Notes under the pieces: generated by a model | What the model was told of the DNA's origin: nothing | What the model saw: only the letters and a program-made list of their open reading frames with translations | Databases searched by the model: none | In this document: positions 9,640-22,700 of the stretch, piece after piece | Position numbering within the stretch: the stretch's first letter is position 1 | Layout of the letters: the number at the start of each line of letters is the position of its first letter | From: Turritopsis dohrnii | Lineage: Eukaryota > Cnidaria > Hydrozoa > Anthoathecata > Oceaniidae | Length of the DNA stretch: 64,000 nt | Assembly (NCBI GenBank): GCA_027922465.2 | Contig: BQMF02000304.1 | Location: 62,001 to 126,000, forward strand | Reading direction: 5' to 3' | Translations under genes and position numbers: made by a program

Positions 9640-12600
9640 ACTCATCGTATGACCAACAGTCTGGTGGAGGAGGTAGTGGAGGGTAAGTTATATTTTGTGT
9701 ACTTTTCAACTACCTTTTCCTAAGATTCAAAAAAGCATTCTTCTTAAAAATTTCTTTAGTGGTGCATATGGGGGCAGTCAAAGCTATGGACAACAAGGAA
9801 ACTATGGAAACTATGGTAACATTTAATACTTTAGAAAATCTAATAAGGATAAATTGCAAAAGTTTGTGATCAATCTGTAGAGGAAGAATGCCATTAAAAG
9901 AACTTCACGTAAAGTTTTCTGTTTTTGTTTTAGGCCAGCAAGGACAACAACAGGGTGGATATCAACAGGTATTTTATGTCTTCATTGTTTTTTTTTGTTT
10001 TAGTCAGTAACATGTTCTTGAAATTAGAGGGGTTTTTTTTCAAGGGTGGGTACAACCAATCAGGTGGATATGGTTATAACCAGTCTAGTGGTGGTGGATA
10101 TGACCAAGGTAATAGTTATAACAGAGGACATGGCAGTTACAATCAAGGAAGTCAGGGTGGATACAATCAAGGAGGTCAGGGTGGATATAACCAGGGAAAT
10201 CAAGGTGGTTATGGTGGTTACAATAAAGGGGGATATGGTGACAGCTCTGGAGGTGGTGGTGGGTATGGTGGTCGAGGTGGTGGTGATTCTGGGTAAGTTC
10301 CTTTTGAGATGATACTTTTAAAGTCTTGAATTAGGTCTTACAATCCCAAAATTCCATAAACGGTATGAAGCACTAAAAATTGCTAGTTGTATATCCATAA
10401 TAATAAAATTCTACATATATCACTTACTAGGAATCGTACTAGTGTAATGAATATGTGAGACCCATTTCAGGGATTTTCCCAAGCACTTTCTAACTACCGT
10501 TTACCGGTATTTAAAACTCAATCTTGAATTGAGTTTAGAAACTCAATCATTCATTGTCAATTAAACATTTTTTTAGCTCTCTAATGCGTAGTATTTGAAA
10601 ACATGTTTTGAGAGAGTAATTAGGCCATTATTCACCAATTATTCTGTTGCTATGGAGAAGGACCACCGCTGCTAAGGTAATTTTGAAATTTCCTTTGTTA
10701 TAGGCGTTCATTTCTTAACCTTACGATATATGAAAATGAAAGTGGTACCAGTAGGACTTGTTTTTATGTTATTCAATAAAATTAAAAAGCATCTTAGTTT
10801 CCAACTCCCTACGCATGCCTCTCATAACAAGGCCTGTTTGTGGAGATTGAAATCTCTAAAATAGCGGAGCTTCCTGGACTGTTAAACTCAATCTTCTCGG
10901 TAGTAACCAAAAGTGCTTGGAAAAATCCCTGCATTTTTAGAGCAGAAATAAAATAATATGCTTGCAGATGATCATCGATAGTTGTTTATCATTAGGAGAA
11001 CATAATGTAACTTGTCATTTTGACTTCACATGAAATTCTGGTGTGAAGATGTTTTGAAATGTATCAAAGACATTTTTGAAATACCTTTAATAGTTTGCTA
11101 TACTGTAAAATATTACAAATATTGATATTCCAATTATGAGATCTAAATCTGTTACAAAAATGAATAAAAAAGGAATTGTGAAATAGCTTTCACAAAAAAC
11201 ACCTTAACAGGTAAAGTAATGAAATCAGACAAACTGTAATTGATGTAGGATGTTCATCAAAATCTTACTACTTTGATGCTTTATAGTGTAGACAATAATT
11301 TCTGCTTTCATATATTGGTAAGTTACTGTTGTGTAAGTATTCACAAGAAGCATTCAAAGTTAATCAAGCCTTCAGCAGGGTTTTCACCATGAGAAAGGGT
11401 TTATGTTTTGCATTTCACATGATTTTAGTTTTATCCTCGTAATTTTTTACTTGATTTAAAACATGAGAAGTGGACATTTGTGATTGTCAGAAATTAAAGG
11501 AATAGAGACAAAATATCCTTAACATGTTTTTGGTGAATCTGTGTGGAAACCCTGTGTGTAATAATATGACAGAACCTTTGGATGAAGACATCAGAAGTCT
11601 TGAACACTTGAAATGAACATACTGATTTGATTGGAATTTTTTTTGTATTTTTTTTTTTTGTATTTTGTAAAAAATTTTGACAACCAGTTAAAATTGCATT
11701 TTTATTGTGGCTTTAAAGTATGTATCAAAACTTCTAGATTTATTTGCAATTATGTCCCATAATACACTGAATTATATAGGCCTGATAAAAGAAAAGGCTT
11801 CCTGTGTTATTGGCTATTTTTATGAATAACTTACTGAGTTTTAGTACGATGGGATGCATAAATTAACATGATGGCATGCATTAACTAATATGATGGCATG
11901 CATAAATTAGAATCAACAAATTCTGCTCAGTTGGTTGTGCATCTGTAGCATAATCTTATATCGGGTCTTCTACAAGTTTCAACGGAAAGTAACACTATTA
12001 TGTTCAATTTACCTCAATTAGTGGTTATGGTGGTCGAGGAGGTTCTAAAGATGGTTTTAAGTATGGTGGTAAGTGCATACAAATAGGTATTATTATATTT
12101 GATGTTACCTCCTACAATCTCTAATTGCATGTTATATCCATGTGATTTACTGGGAGGTGTTCAACTGATTCATACGCTGACTGAACATGTGTCAGTTAAT
12201 GACACCAAGTACAATGGACCTTTCCACATGTAGAGTTACCTCTCTCAAATAAGAATCAACATTATATTCACAAAGCTTTCTATAACCTATAATTGATTAA
12301 GGGTCATGAAAACAACTTCATTGAACACAGGTTCTTTATAGCTATAGATGCACCGCATGGTCAATAGCTGTGTAAAACATTTTACTATTATTTCTGAGGG
12401 TCAGACTTTTCCTAGAAATATTTGTTTTGAGTTTTCATACATAAATAAAATCACATTAGTGTTATTCAACCAAGTATGTTGGATTTGTTCAATGTGATAA
12501 TAAACTTTAAAACTAAGGCCTTTCATTGTAGATGTTACAAAAGTAAGGTTGGCTTATTTATTAGTTTTAACTTTTTTAACTTTGTATGTTATACTTTTTA

Positions 12601-14624
12601 GGTAACAACAAGTTAACGTCCGATGGTTAGTGTTTTTTTTTTTTTATTCTGCTACTTTTGTTTTATGCATATAAGTTATTATGAAATCCTGAACTATTCG
12701 TGGGGAACAGATCTTGTACCCTTATATGGAAACTTCATCTTCAAAATTAATTTCCTGACAGAATTCTGCTAACAGTGTCATGATTATGCGTCATCTAAAA
12801 TATCATTATCTCCAACGACCTCCAACAACCTCCAACAACATAACATAAACAGCTTGCTATGGCAACATGTTATGTTATGATTATGTGATGAACATGATGA
12901 ACATGAACATGAACTTTGGAATGAAGGAGGACTTGATGACTGCACCTTCTTTCACATAGTCTGAACCTTTTCCAAAATTTTTTTTCTTATCATTTTCCAA
13001 AGTGCATTGAACGATATTTATTGGTATTGGTTGGTTGTTTTTTTTTTCCTTTAAAAATGTGAACTGTTTATTTTGTTTGATTGTTGTAGGAATGTTGGTT
13101 CAAGAAGACACAGTGTTTGTTTCTGGTCTACCTCCCACTGCTGACAGTGCTGGTATTGCTGAGTTCTTTGGACAGATTGGAATCATCAAGGTAAATTACA
13201 ATTTCTGGCTTGTAAATATACCTTTATTCTATCTACGTTCTTGAATTGAAAAATGAATTAAAATAAAGAATTGGATAATTGTATGAAGCAAAACGATTTC
13301 ACATTTTATGTAATATATGACAGAAAAAACGTTTTGGTAGTTAACAGTTTTAACTTCTGTGTAGATGGATAAGCGAACGAGAGAACCGAAGATCTGGATT
13401 TATAAAAGACCAGATGGTACTCCAAAGGTACTAACAACAACATTGTTTTCCCTTCTACCAGTTACCTTAATATCAAGGAAAATTTAATATTTTCATCCTG
13501 GTAATAGGGAGAGTGTACAGTGACGTATGAAGATACATCTGCTAGTGAAGCTGCTGTTGATTGGTTTAATAAGAAGCAGTATGAGGGTAATACAATATCT
13601 GTCTCCATTGCTCAAAGGAAGGCTCCCGAGGGCGGATTTGGCAACAAAAGAGGACGCGGGCGTGGGCGTGGACGTGGTGGAGGAGGTAAATAAGTGCATT
13701 TCACACTTGCAATTCTCTCTAGTTTAACAACGTAAAATAGTATCGTCAACAGTGACGATGAAATACAATATTGAATTCTCATTTTAAGATCGTGGGCGTG
13801 GTGGACGAGGTGGCTTTGGTGGTGCTGGAAGAGGTAAAAACAAGATAAATCGGTTTTGTAATTAACGAAAGATTTCCATGTTTCACATGTTGACTTTGGA
13901 TGATGTTTTTTCAGGTGATTCTCGTGATGGGGATTGGAATTGTCCAAAGTAAATACTTCTCCCTTCTCCCTTGATTTTTTGTTTTGTTTTGAAATTAGTC
14001 CAACATGCATCTTTTGTTCTTTTATAGGTGTAATAATAACAATTTCGCGCGAAGATCAGAATGTAATCGATGTGGTGAGAGCCGCCCTGGTGGTGGCGGT
14101 TACGGCGGTGGTGGTGGAGGATATGGCGGTAAAGATTTTTAACGATTCTTAGTCTTTAGTTAACATTTTCTGATGTTCCATTTATCGAAAGTAATCTGCG
14201 TAATGGAACGGAAAATATCGATCAATTGAGAAAGTTTGACGGAATACTATAATGACGCGTCTTTTCCTCGAACTTTTATCCTTCCTGATATCATTTGAAT
14301 GTTTAATGATAAATCAAGAAATAACGTTTTAATTAACAATTTATGCTTCTATCTATCTATTTTATTTTTTTGCTAGCATTAATTTCTTTAGTTCTCAAAT
14401 TTTGTTATTCTCAGCTTTACCTCTTTTCTTTTTCTTTTTTTTCATTTAGGCGGAGGTGGAAGAAGAGACGGCGGCGGATACGGTGACCGGTAATTATAGC
14501 ATTTGCGTACAATTGTCTGGTTGTCAACTTGGAAAGGAATTGGGTTGTTAGAGAACACTCCTTTTGTTCATGCTTATTTTTCAGTGACCGAGGTGACAGA
14601 TCGGATAAGAGGCCCCGATATTGA
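9640..14624 (+). CDS. FUS: TET-family RNA-binding protein (FUS/EWS/TAF15 type), 5' end missing
   Basis: TET proteins are nuclear RNA- and DNA-binding proteins that couple transcription to splicing and can phase-separate. Coding exons with matching phases: 9640-9682, 9760-9815, 9934-9968, 10045-10292, 12022-12068, 12602-12625, 13090-13190, 13365-13427, 13508-13685, 13789-13833, 13915-13948, 14028-14128, 14450-14489, 14585-14624 (about 351 residues). In order: a low-complexity SYGQ/GGYNQG region (exons 1-5), an RRM (VFVSGL as RNP2-like strand, IAEFFGQIGIIK, then EAAVDWFNKKQYEG), RGG repeats, a RanBP2-type zinc finger (DWNCPKC...SECNRCGE, four Cys), Gly-rich tail and a C terminus ending KRPRY. 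The RRM has the long loop and IIK of the TET group. The first exon (phase 1 donor with the start codon) was not found upstream. The C terminus ends R-Y where FUS, EWS and TAF15 end P-Y. Confidence 0.93.
10468..10931. mobile_element. Complete copy of a dispersed inverted-repeat element, 464 bp, in a TET-gene intron
   Basis: Left end CAGGGATTTTCCCAAGCACT and right end, reverse-complemented, CAGGGATTTTTCCAAGCACT; similarity continues to ACTACCG, about 30 bases. The flanks carry CATTT on both sides (10463-10467 and 10932-10936). It lies between the exons 10045-10292 and 12022-12068. It contains the block GAGAGTAATTAGGCCATTAT found again at 46.92 kb and is the reference for the split copy at 5.7-9.5 kb and the fragment at 44.13 kb. 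No coding potential. Confidence 0.8.
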
Positions 14625-14833
14625 CGCGCATTGATTTTTCTGTACATAGCATTTTTTACATGTACATACAAAGCAACAACAAACGAGCATGTTTGTGGAA
14701 AGTGTAACAGCATTTGACTGTTCAGCGAAACGAAAGAAGAACTTTGCGAATGGGGCGCAGTTTTAGACCAGCACTACCCGAGCTGTTTGGGATAATAACT
14801 TTGAAGTCTTGTAAATGATCGGCAGCTTGTATT

Positions 14834-14839
14834 AATAAA
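14834..14839 (+). terminator. Polyadenylation signal of the TET gene
   Basis: AATAAA lies 210 bases after the stop codon of the TET gene and is followed by a T-rich stretch with TTGTCGTTCGTGG. It is the first canonical signal after the stop, so the 3' untranslated region is about 230 bases. Confidence 0.6.
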
Positions 14840-14859
14840 TTTATGGAATCTCTTTCAAC

Positions 14860-15628
14860 TTTGTCGTTCGTGGTCATTCCCTGAGTTGTAACATGCTGTT
14901 GAGATGAGATAAAAACGTGACCCTGCTTCCATTGATAGTGTAACTAAAACAATTTTACTAAAGCAGTTATGAATTTTTGTCTTTGTTCCTTCCTGAGAAA
15001 AACATTGGATAGATAATGGAATTGGGTTCATCTAGTAACTTGATTTCATCTACGTAAGCTTATGCTCACTGAGCAAGTTTAATAAGATATTCACCATGAA
15101 GTTTAGTTGGGCTCAAACTTTCAGAATATATTTTGCGTGACAGACAAACATACAGAGAATCGGCTATTAATATATAGATACATTGTAAATATATACATAC
15201 CCAACTTGACTGTTTTGGAGGTTTTTTTGTGATTACGACCAGATGTTTTTTTTTTTGGTAATCCTTCATGAGAAAGAAAGTAAAATTTAAGACTGCTGGT
15301 GTAAAATAAAGCCGGACTCTTGATGCCAATCATAGTTTGCTTGACAGTAAACAAATGGAGTATAATAGTATTTTTTCTAGTTTATGTAGGTTTGTGACAA
15401 TTCGTGTGCATCAACCTTTTCGCAGGGGAGTCTCCCAAAAATGTTTGAAAGACGTGAAGTTTTATACTCGCTGATCCAAGCAAATTTAACAAGGTTTTTA
15501 CCATGAAGTTATGGTGAACTAATGTTCTGGTAACTAGTCATTTTTTGAGATACCAGGCACAAAGTCTGTTCCCCAAAACAGACCTTTTTTTAGATAATGG
15601 AAAGTAATTATTGAATGAAAAATGTAGT
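14860..15628. other. Intergenic between TET gene and tRNA, no gene seen
   Basis: No supported exon. A loosely repeated string with ATATTCACCATGAAGTT (about 15090) and TTTTACCATGAAGTTATGG (about 15496) suggests a diverged local duplication. The minus-strand frames around 15066-15354 have no recognisable protein character. Confidence 0.5.
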
Positions 15629-15632
15629 CGCT

Positions 15633-15685
<53 letters not shown>

Positions 15686-15702
15686 AATTGCGCCACGGAA
15701 GC
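15629..15702 (-). tRNA. tRNA-Asn (anticodon GTT)
   Basis: On the minus strand a full cloverleaf can be drawn. The acceptor stem GCTTCCG pairs with CGGGAGC (one T-G pair), with discriminator G. The D arm holds TGGCGCAATTGGTTAGCGC, giving a good A box (TGGCGCAATTGG). The anticodon stem-loop CGGCTGTTAACCG gives anticodon GTT. The T arm GGTGGTTCAAGCCCACC matches the B box GGTTCAAGCC. No intron and no encoded CCA, as expected for a nuclear eukaryotic tRNA gene. The internal boxes serve as the RNA polymerase III promoter. Confidence 0.97.
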
Positions 15703-15952
15703 TGCTAACATTACAAAATTAATTTTGATTTTTCAAATGATAATAATAACAACAACGAAATATCATAATAATATATATATTTCTTCTTTCCTGGCATATT
15801 ATAGTTCCTTACAATTTGATTCCCTTATTTCAAGCACCACTGGGTGTCGATTAGCGCAAGTTCTCTGTAACAAACACTTCAGGCAAAACTACTACGTAAC
15901 CTTTCGCATCATAGGTCTAGGTGATGTCACAATCGTGTTTATTTAATCATCT

Positions 15953-16110
15953 TTAAGAAACAATATTACTTTCCAAAAGGTGAGGAGTGGCCATAGCCTC
16001 CATAGCTTCCCTGGTAGCGTGGTCCATGTGTAAAAGTATACCTTCATTAGGAACAATGCGGAAGATAATTCCCATGATTTGTTGTTGTTTTGTCTTTATG
16101 ACGGGGGCGT
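15953..16110 (-). other. Possible Gly/Tyr-rich C-terminal exon relic
   Basis: Reading the minus strand from about 16053 to the stop at about 15967, one frame gives a tail with YQGSYGGYGH then SSPFGK and a stop, resembling the C terminus of a Gly/Tyr-rich RNA-binding protein. An acceptor-like AAG precedes it. No upstream exon with an RRM was found, so it may be a relic or a chance frame. The rest of 15703-16767 is AT-rich with no supported gene and would include the 3' untranslated region of the SH2-containing gene to its right. Confidence 0.25.
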
Positions 16111-16767
16111 GTCGAGTAACAATAACATAAACGGAAACCTCTATTTCTTTCATTTACACAAAATATATATCATAAATCTATTTCAAAAACTCTTTAATAT
16201 AACAAAAAAAACAGACTGAAAATAAAAAATAAAACAAAATTATAAAAACAAGTTCTGGAAAGAAATTTTCCTCCAACTTTGAAAACAAAAATAAATAAAT
16301 ACAAGGAAATCATGGTATAAACCAAATGAATAAGCGCACCCATATAAATACTTATGCGCCCCACCCAGAATTCAGGCGCCCTTCGGTAAAAATCTGTTGA
16401 TCTGAGAAAGAAAAGGGGTCTTCAAAACGTATCAAATGCTTGAATGGATAAATAGATGAATAAAAACAATAATAAAAAGTATATAAGAGATGTATCGAAA
16501 GACATGCCGACAAATTAATATGTGAGATTTTTTTTAGGTTAGCTTCAATAGAACTCAATCATCTTCGCCTAAGAAAAACGTCTCAGGGATTATTTGAACG
16601 GAAAATAGTGAGGAGCTGTCAATTAGTCACAGATAAAAAAAATTGGGGTTTGACGTTCTAAAACATTTCGGGTTTCATTGTTTCGACGGCAAGCCAGTTC
16701 CATACCAGCAGATCAGTTGCTTACTCAATTCGAAGAGACGATGCTGAAACCCGAGGTACTGTTGCAA

Positions 16768-19700
16768 TCACTTCGGTATCCGGTCTTTCGGAAACGGCTG
16801 ACCGAGGCATATATGTTCATTGTGTTCGGAGTAAAATAAAGCGTTCTGCTGGTAATAACTGACGATCTCCAAAAGATTGGGAAATGACTTGGTGCCGATT
16901 ATGAATTGGTTTGACGGCGTCGGTTGAATTCCAAAATGGCGAATCCTGGAATCGAAATATAGCAATAAAAACGCTGATCGGTGGAGAAACGTACAATGTT
17001 AGTTGTTTGATAGACATTCTTTGTGATCAGGTGGTGATCTACTTACCTGTAACAATATTTTACGGAGAGAGAGTAGTAACCAACACCCTGAAAGGCGAGA
17101 AACACTTTATGTGATTCAAATATCAATCAGACATATCACACGCAACTGAAGAATCGAATAGAGATGATATCGAGAAAGAAACACATGAAAGTAACATACC
17201 CGTTGACTTTCACGGATCAAAAATTCTCTTTGTCGGCCATACTAAATAGAAAGCCATATTACATCACAAAATGCAATAAATGGTTAACCACGAACGAGGC
17301 TTTTCTTTACCACATTTTGACTCACATTCGTTTAGTTGGGAAAAGTGAAACCCTCATGTAACAATGCGCATAACTTGGGAAGAGAATCGCACTGATATTC
17401 CTATTAAACAACATTTAACCTGTGTTTATGAGATCATCATAATAAAGCCATACCGTAGACAGTACTTGTTCACAATCAATGCGAGATATGTTGCCATGGT
17501 ACCAAGGTTCTGAATCATACACTATAAATAAAGAATACTAACATATTAGTGTTGGGAGAATTTGTAAATAATTTGGAGATATTGGTGAGAGATAATTAAG
17601 GAAAAATTTTGTTGTTCTAGATGACTATTCTGCAGAAGGAGTCATATATTTTAAAGGAAGAAATTCGTGATATTTTGGGAATTTATTTTCGCGAATGATC
17701 CATTTAGCTACATTTCGCGAGAATTAACTTTCGCGAATGTTACATTTGACTATATTTCGCGAGAATTAACTTTCGCGAATGACCCATTCGACTATGTTTG
17801 GCGAGATTTAACTTTCTCGAATAAGGCAGTTCAAAAATGTTTTTCCATGATTCAAAATGGAAAATGAAAATGAGGCTAAACACACTGAAATCATTGTAAT
17901 TGATCGATTTCTTTTATATCTTAAAAATAAAAAAACTGTTATCTAGGTAACAATCTTTGCTTCCATTTCTACGTCTTGTCTTGAATATTATTAAGGGAGT
18001 TTAATAGCATGTTTTAAAAATAAAGAGCGCTCTTTTGTGAGTGTACCTATTTATTTCAAACGATACTCAGAGGAAAACCCTTACCGTATTTCCTTTAATA
18101 AACGCCGCCCTCTGATAAACGCCGCCCTCTATTAAACGCCGCACTTATAGCCGAACGTTTGTCGTAAACGCCGCCCTCTAATAAACGCCTCCCTCTATTA
18201 AACGCCGCATCTTGAAAATCGGTGTTTATTAGAAAACAGGTTAAACAAGAATTATAAAAAAGTTTTCATGTCATACAAGAGAACATTGCTCTTCTTGGAC
18301 ATTTTCGTAAACATATCTTTTGTGTAAAACATTTTCACACAACCTTTTGTAACTTTTTTAAGGATAAGAAAGCATTATTATTTAAGTTTGCTTCGGTCCA
18401 ATTTTTCATTTTGTAATAAACGCCGCCCTCTAAAGAACGCCTCCCTCTACGCCGCATCCAAAAACTTGAATTTGTAATAAACGCCGCGGCGTTTATTAGA
18501 GGAAATACGGTAATTAAAGCATGCTATATTTTTGTAGTGTGACAATTCTTTTTTAAATTTCGGTGAAAAAAGTTACATTTTTCGCGGGAATACACCTTTC
18601 CCGAATTTCTGTTTAAATGACGCATTAATGCTTAGTTATCAAGTTTAGCCTCGTTTCTATATATTTTATTATTTTTCTAATTTCATAATGTTTTCAGTAA
18701 GTAATAGTTACTCGTTCTTTCAGTTCTCCAGTGGAATAATTAGAAGTAATTAAGAATTTGAAAAAGAGGCGAAACTTAGAGGCTAGGCTATAACACGGTG
18801 TTTAAACAGACATTCGGGAAAGGTCTTTTAACTTTCGCGAATGAAGACATTCAGCGAAATTTTTCGCGGGGTTTTTCTTTCGCGATTTTGCCGAAAAATC
18901 GCGAACTCGCGAAAGTTTCTTCCTTTAAAATAAACGCCATCAACACATTTTAGTGTTGTTGGGAAAGTAAGTTGAATCTCTCATAACACGAGTCTTACCA
19001 GATCGAAGGAGCATCTCCGGTTCGTCATAAACGTCTTCTTCCACTGCACCAACCTGCCGGATTTCATTCAATAAGGGAACTGGCATCGGTGGTCTGTCAG
19101 CCATTCGTTTTACGACGTCGTCTCTCGGTGTTGACGGTGACTGCGGAGTGCGTTGCGTCGTGATGTCAGGAAGTGATGGTCGAGGCATCTGTAGCGGCTG
19201 CAACCCCGGTTTGAAGATATCTGGAAGAGACGTTCGCTTAGGTGGTTCAGGAGCCCCACGAGACGGTTTTAACTGGTTATTCTGGTGGTCCACAGCTTTG
19301 TTTTTCGGTCTCGGTAAGGGTCTGGGTCGTGGTTTCGGTTTTCGGTCTCCTTTCCCTACAATTGAAGAACGGTAGAATATTAAAAAATTTCCATGAACAA
19401 GTGTCGGGTGTTTTTGCCCACCCTGTATGTGTAAATTTTCCTAAAAGTGTCTCCAAAAAACAACTCTCAAGTTTTTTATCAAAACATCATCAGAAATTTG
19501 CTGAAGTTAGCTATGAACTGAAACAGGAAGGATTACAGAAAAGAAACAGCATTCATTCATTCTATTTTAACACGTGTCTGGTTCTGTCCAATCAACAAAA
19601 CGTACCGAAAATCTCGTTCTGATCTATATCGTAACGCCTTTCCAAATAGTTTTCTGGAACCCAACCTTGTTTTTCAATGTCGCTGTTTACTAATGTCACG

Positions 19701-22700
19701 AACACCCATCCGGAATCCGTGGAAATGAGTTGCACGATGTCACCTTTGTTCAAAAACAAATCATCCTTGCTCTGGTGAGGTGGGTTGTAATCAAATAAGG
19801 CGGAATATATTTGCACTTCCTAAAGCATAACAATTCTAAATTGGCACGTGTCCAAGGTACTAACCCAAACACAAATATAGACAACAATAATATGATGATG
19901 GCAAGTATGATATGACGATAGCAAGTATAATATTATGTTATGAATATTATGTTATGAATATTATGTTATGAATATTATGTTATGTACTGACTCACAACAC
20001 ACACAACAACACACAAAAGTATAAACACATCATTTTCTAACTTTTAAATTACATCAATCTCAGCACGTAATTACTGTTAATGGGCAGCCAAACGTTCTTC
20101 AATACAAATAGTTATGTTATCAAGTTTATTCTGTCCCTCTCCTTTAATTAACGATTGTTCCTTGTAAATGAAAGGATCAGTGGTAAATAGGTTTGACGAA
20201 ATGCATATGACGCTTACAACTTATAATTTATGACTTTGAGGTTGACCAGCAGCAACAGGAAGGATGGATGTACAAAGGTCATAGGTTGAAAGGATGATGT
20301 GTGACAACGATGAACTCATCAAATGTTAATTAAAGGTTCATCGGTACGTTAGTTGTGCGAGATGTATTGGAAGGTGTGCGTTTAATTTTAGGACTGCATC
20401 TGTTGGCCTGTTCGCCATTTTACAGAATTTTTCGACTTTGTAGCTATGGTGCCGTTTCATCTTAACGACACCTCAGAAAAGAAGAAAAGAAGAAGTCAAT
20501 AAAAGAACGAAAAAATTCGTGTTTCGAAAGAGCACACGTCTTTTTCATCAATTGATTCTTTAAGTTTCGCTCGAAACGTTATCTAACACTTAAGCGGAAA
20601 AAAAGACTCCAAATATTGATGCGTAAAGGAGGTAATAATTCACTTCAAGTTTAACTGTAATTAAACCGAATATTTTCTAAGTGTTGTGTTTTCAAGCAAA
20701 GGTGAACTGCAGTACTGTTTCCATCATGGCAACAACAATGGCAGTAAACTAACTGAATCCAACCAACGATCTGTTTCCATCATGGCAACAACAATGGCAG
20801 TAAACTAACTGAATCCAACCAACGATCTGGCCAACATTAAAAGTACATCTATACATAATACCGCATTCCTTGGCAAGTGGTAATCCACTTGCGTTGATGA
20901 AATATCCGTATTGTTTTTTCATTCCTCGAAAACAAAACTTACTGGAATGTATGACGAGTTGATTTTATAAAATGATTTCTTGTTAAAAGTTGTGATAGCT
21001 TGAGAATTCTTAACACAGAGCACGTCTCGTGCAGCACATATCAGTAAATCGAAAATTACAACGAAACTCAAACATAATTATTCTTTTTTGTTAAGGGCGG
21101 GTTAAACCAATTTAAATGATCGTAAAGATTGAAGACAACACTTCGAACCAATCTTTCATTTTTTCATAATTCTCTGACAACATTTCGAGAAATACGCCAC
21201 AACCTTTTTTGTGGGTGTGTCAGGGCGTGTGACAACATGATGACGTAATCTTTTTCTCTTCCTGGAGGATAACTTATAGAGAATCCAACTGCAGGGTTTA
21301 CTTCTGCAGGGTTGACAGTGTAATAAGTTAGTGATAAGGCGAACAGGTGACAACTGTAGAGTGTGACACTGCTTTCAGACAACAAGTAAACGAAAAAAAT
21401 AACAAAAACAAAATAATAAAACCAATCAACGAAACTTAATACTTTAAACGGGAACAGGAAAGACGTTTGAACATGTTGCGAAATAACAACAATGAAACAT
21501 TAGAAGGACTCACGCAAAATCGTTTCTTACGAGCAGGCCAGATGTCGATAAACATGCTGCTTGAAAAAACTTGATAGCACAAACCAGCACAATGAACTCT
21601 GACATAAACCACAGCTGCTGGATTATTACTCAAAACTTAAAAATTGTCTCTTACAAAAATGATTATATTCTATTTACGCAGAAGATAACGTTACTGTCAT
21701 TAAAATTTGATGAGCAGCAGTATAATTGCTTTCGCGTGGTTCATTTTTTAATATAATAAAACGAATCGAAAAATCATTCACATATGAATGACTTCGAAAT
21801 CTGTGTCAATGAAAACCACCTTTTCGCATAAACACGAAAAGAACTTACCACTCCGTCCCCGCATTTTGAAAATTTTCGGTTAACGTACGGCATATGATCG
21901 ACGACAGCTTCGTTCTCATCCGGGTTATGCAGTTGGACAGCTTGCAAACCATCGTCGATCGAAGAACTTCTTTTAGATCTGATTGGCTGATAAAGAAATG
22001 ATAGATGTTTGAGGAGAAAGAAAACGATCACGTGGCCTTGCCTTAAAGGACAACCCTTATAATTTAAAAAGGACAACCCTTAATTTAAAGGACAACCCTT
22101 TATTGAAACTCTTGAAATGAATGATTTGACACAGGCGTGGACTTTTATAAATGGAGCACATTTTTTTTACCAGGAACTGCAACTAGACTCGAACCCGATT
22201 ATAGATTTTTATGGACGCGAACTGTAAAAACGTGTTTGGAACAAGCTGTGACAATTAGTCTTACAAGTGCAAGAAGAATTGCCCTCCAGAACATTTCATA
22301 CTGGAAAATTTCTCGAAAACTCGATCTTCTTTCTTTCGTGACTCACTACACGCCAATTTCCCCACTTCATCAGATGTGACTCACCTTGGAGTTGACAGCT
22401 TTCGGGATAGAATTTTGATTGTTGACGTTAACATAAGCATCAAATGTCTGACCTTCAAAATTGGGCTGCTGTCTAAACAAGATTTAATCACCACAACAGT
22501 TTGAAACCTCGTGTTCCATCAACAATGAGACTTTGATTTCACAGACAGAGCTCTGGAGGATATCATTACATGATTTTTCAAGAAATACATTCATCTGATT
22601 GATCAATCAATAAACACAACATACCTTGGTTTGTTCTCTTTATCTTCCTCTAAAACAGAACAACATTTTTAACAGCTACAAAAACATTCCCACTATATTT

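Noticed and set aside
13612..14010. 132-codon minus-strand frame rich in Pro/Arg
   Set aside because: Antisense of the RGG-coding exons of the TET gene.
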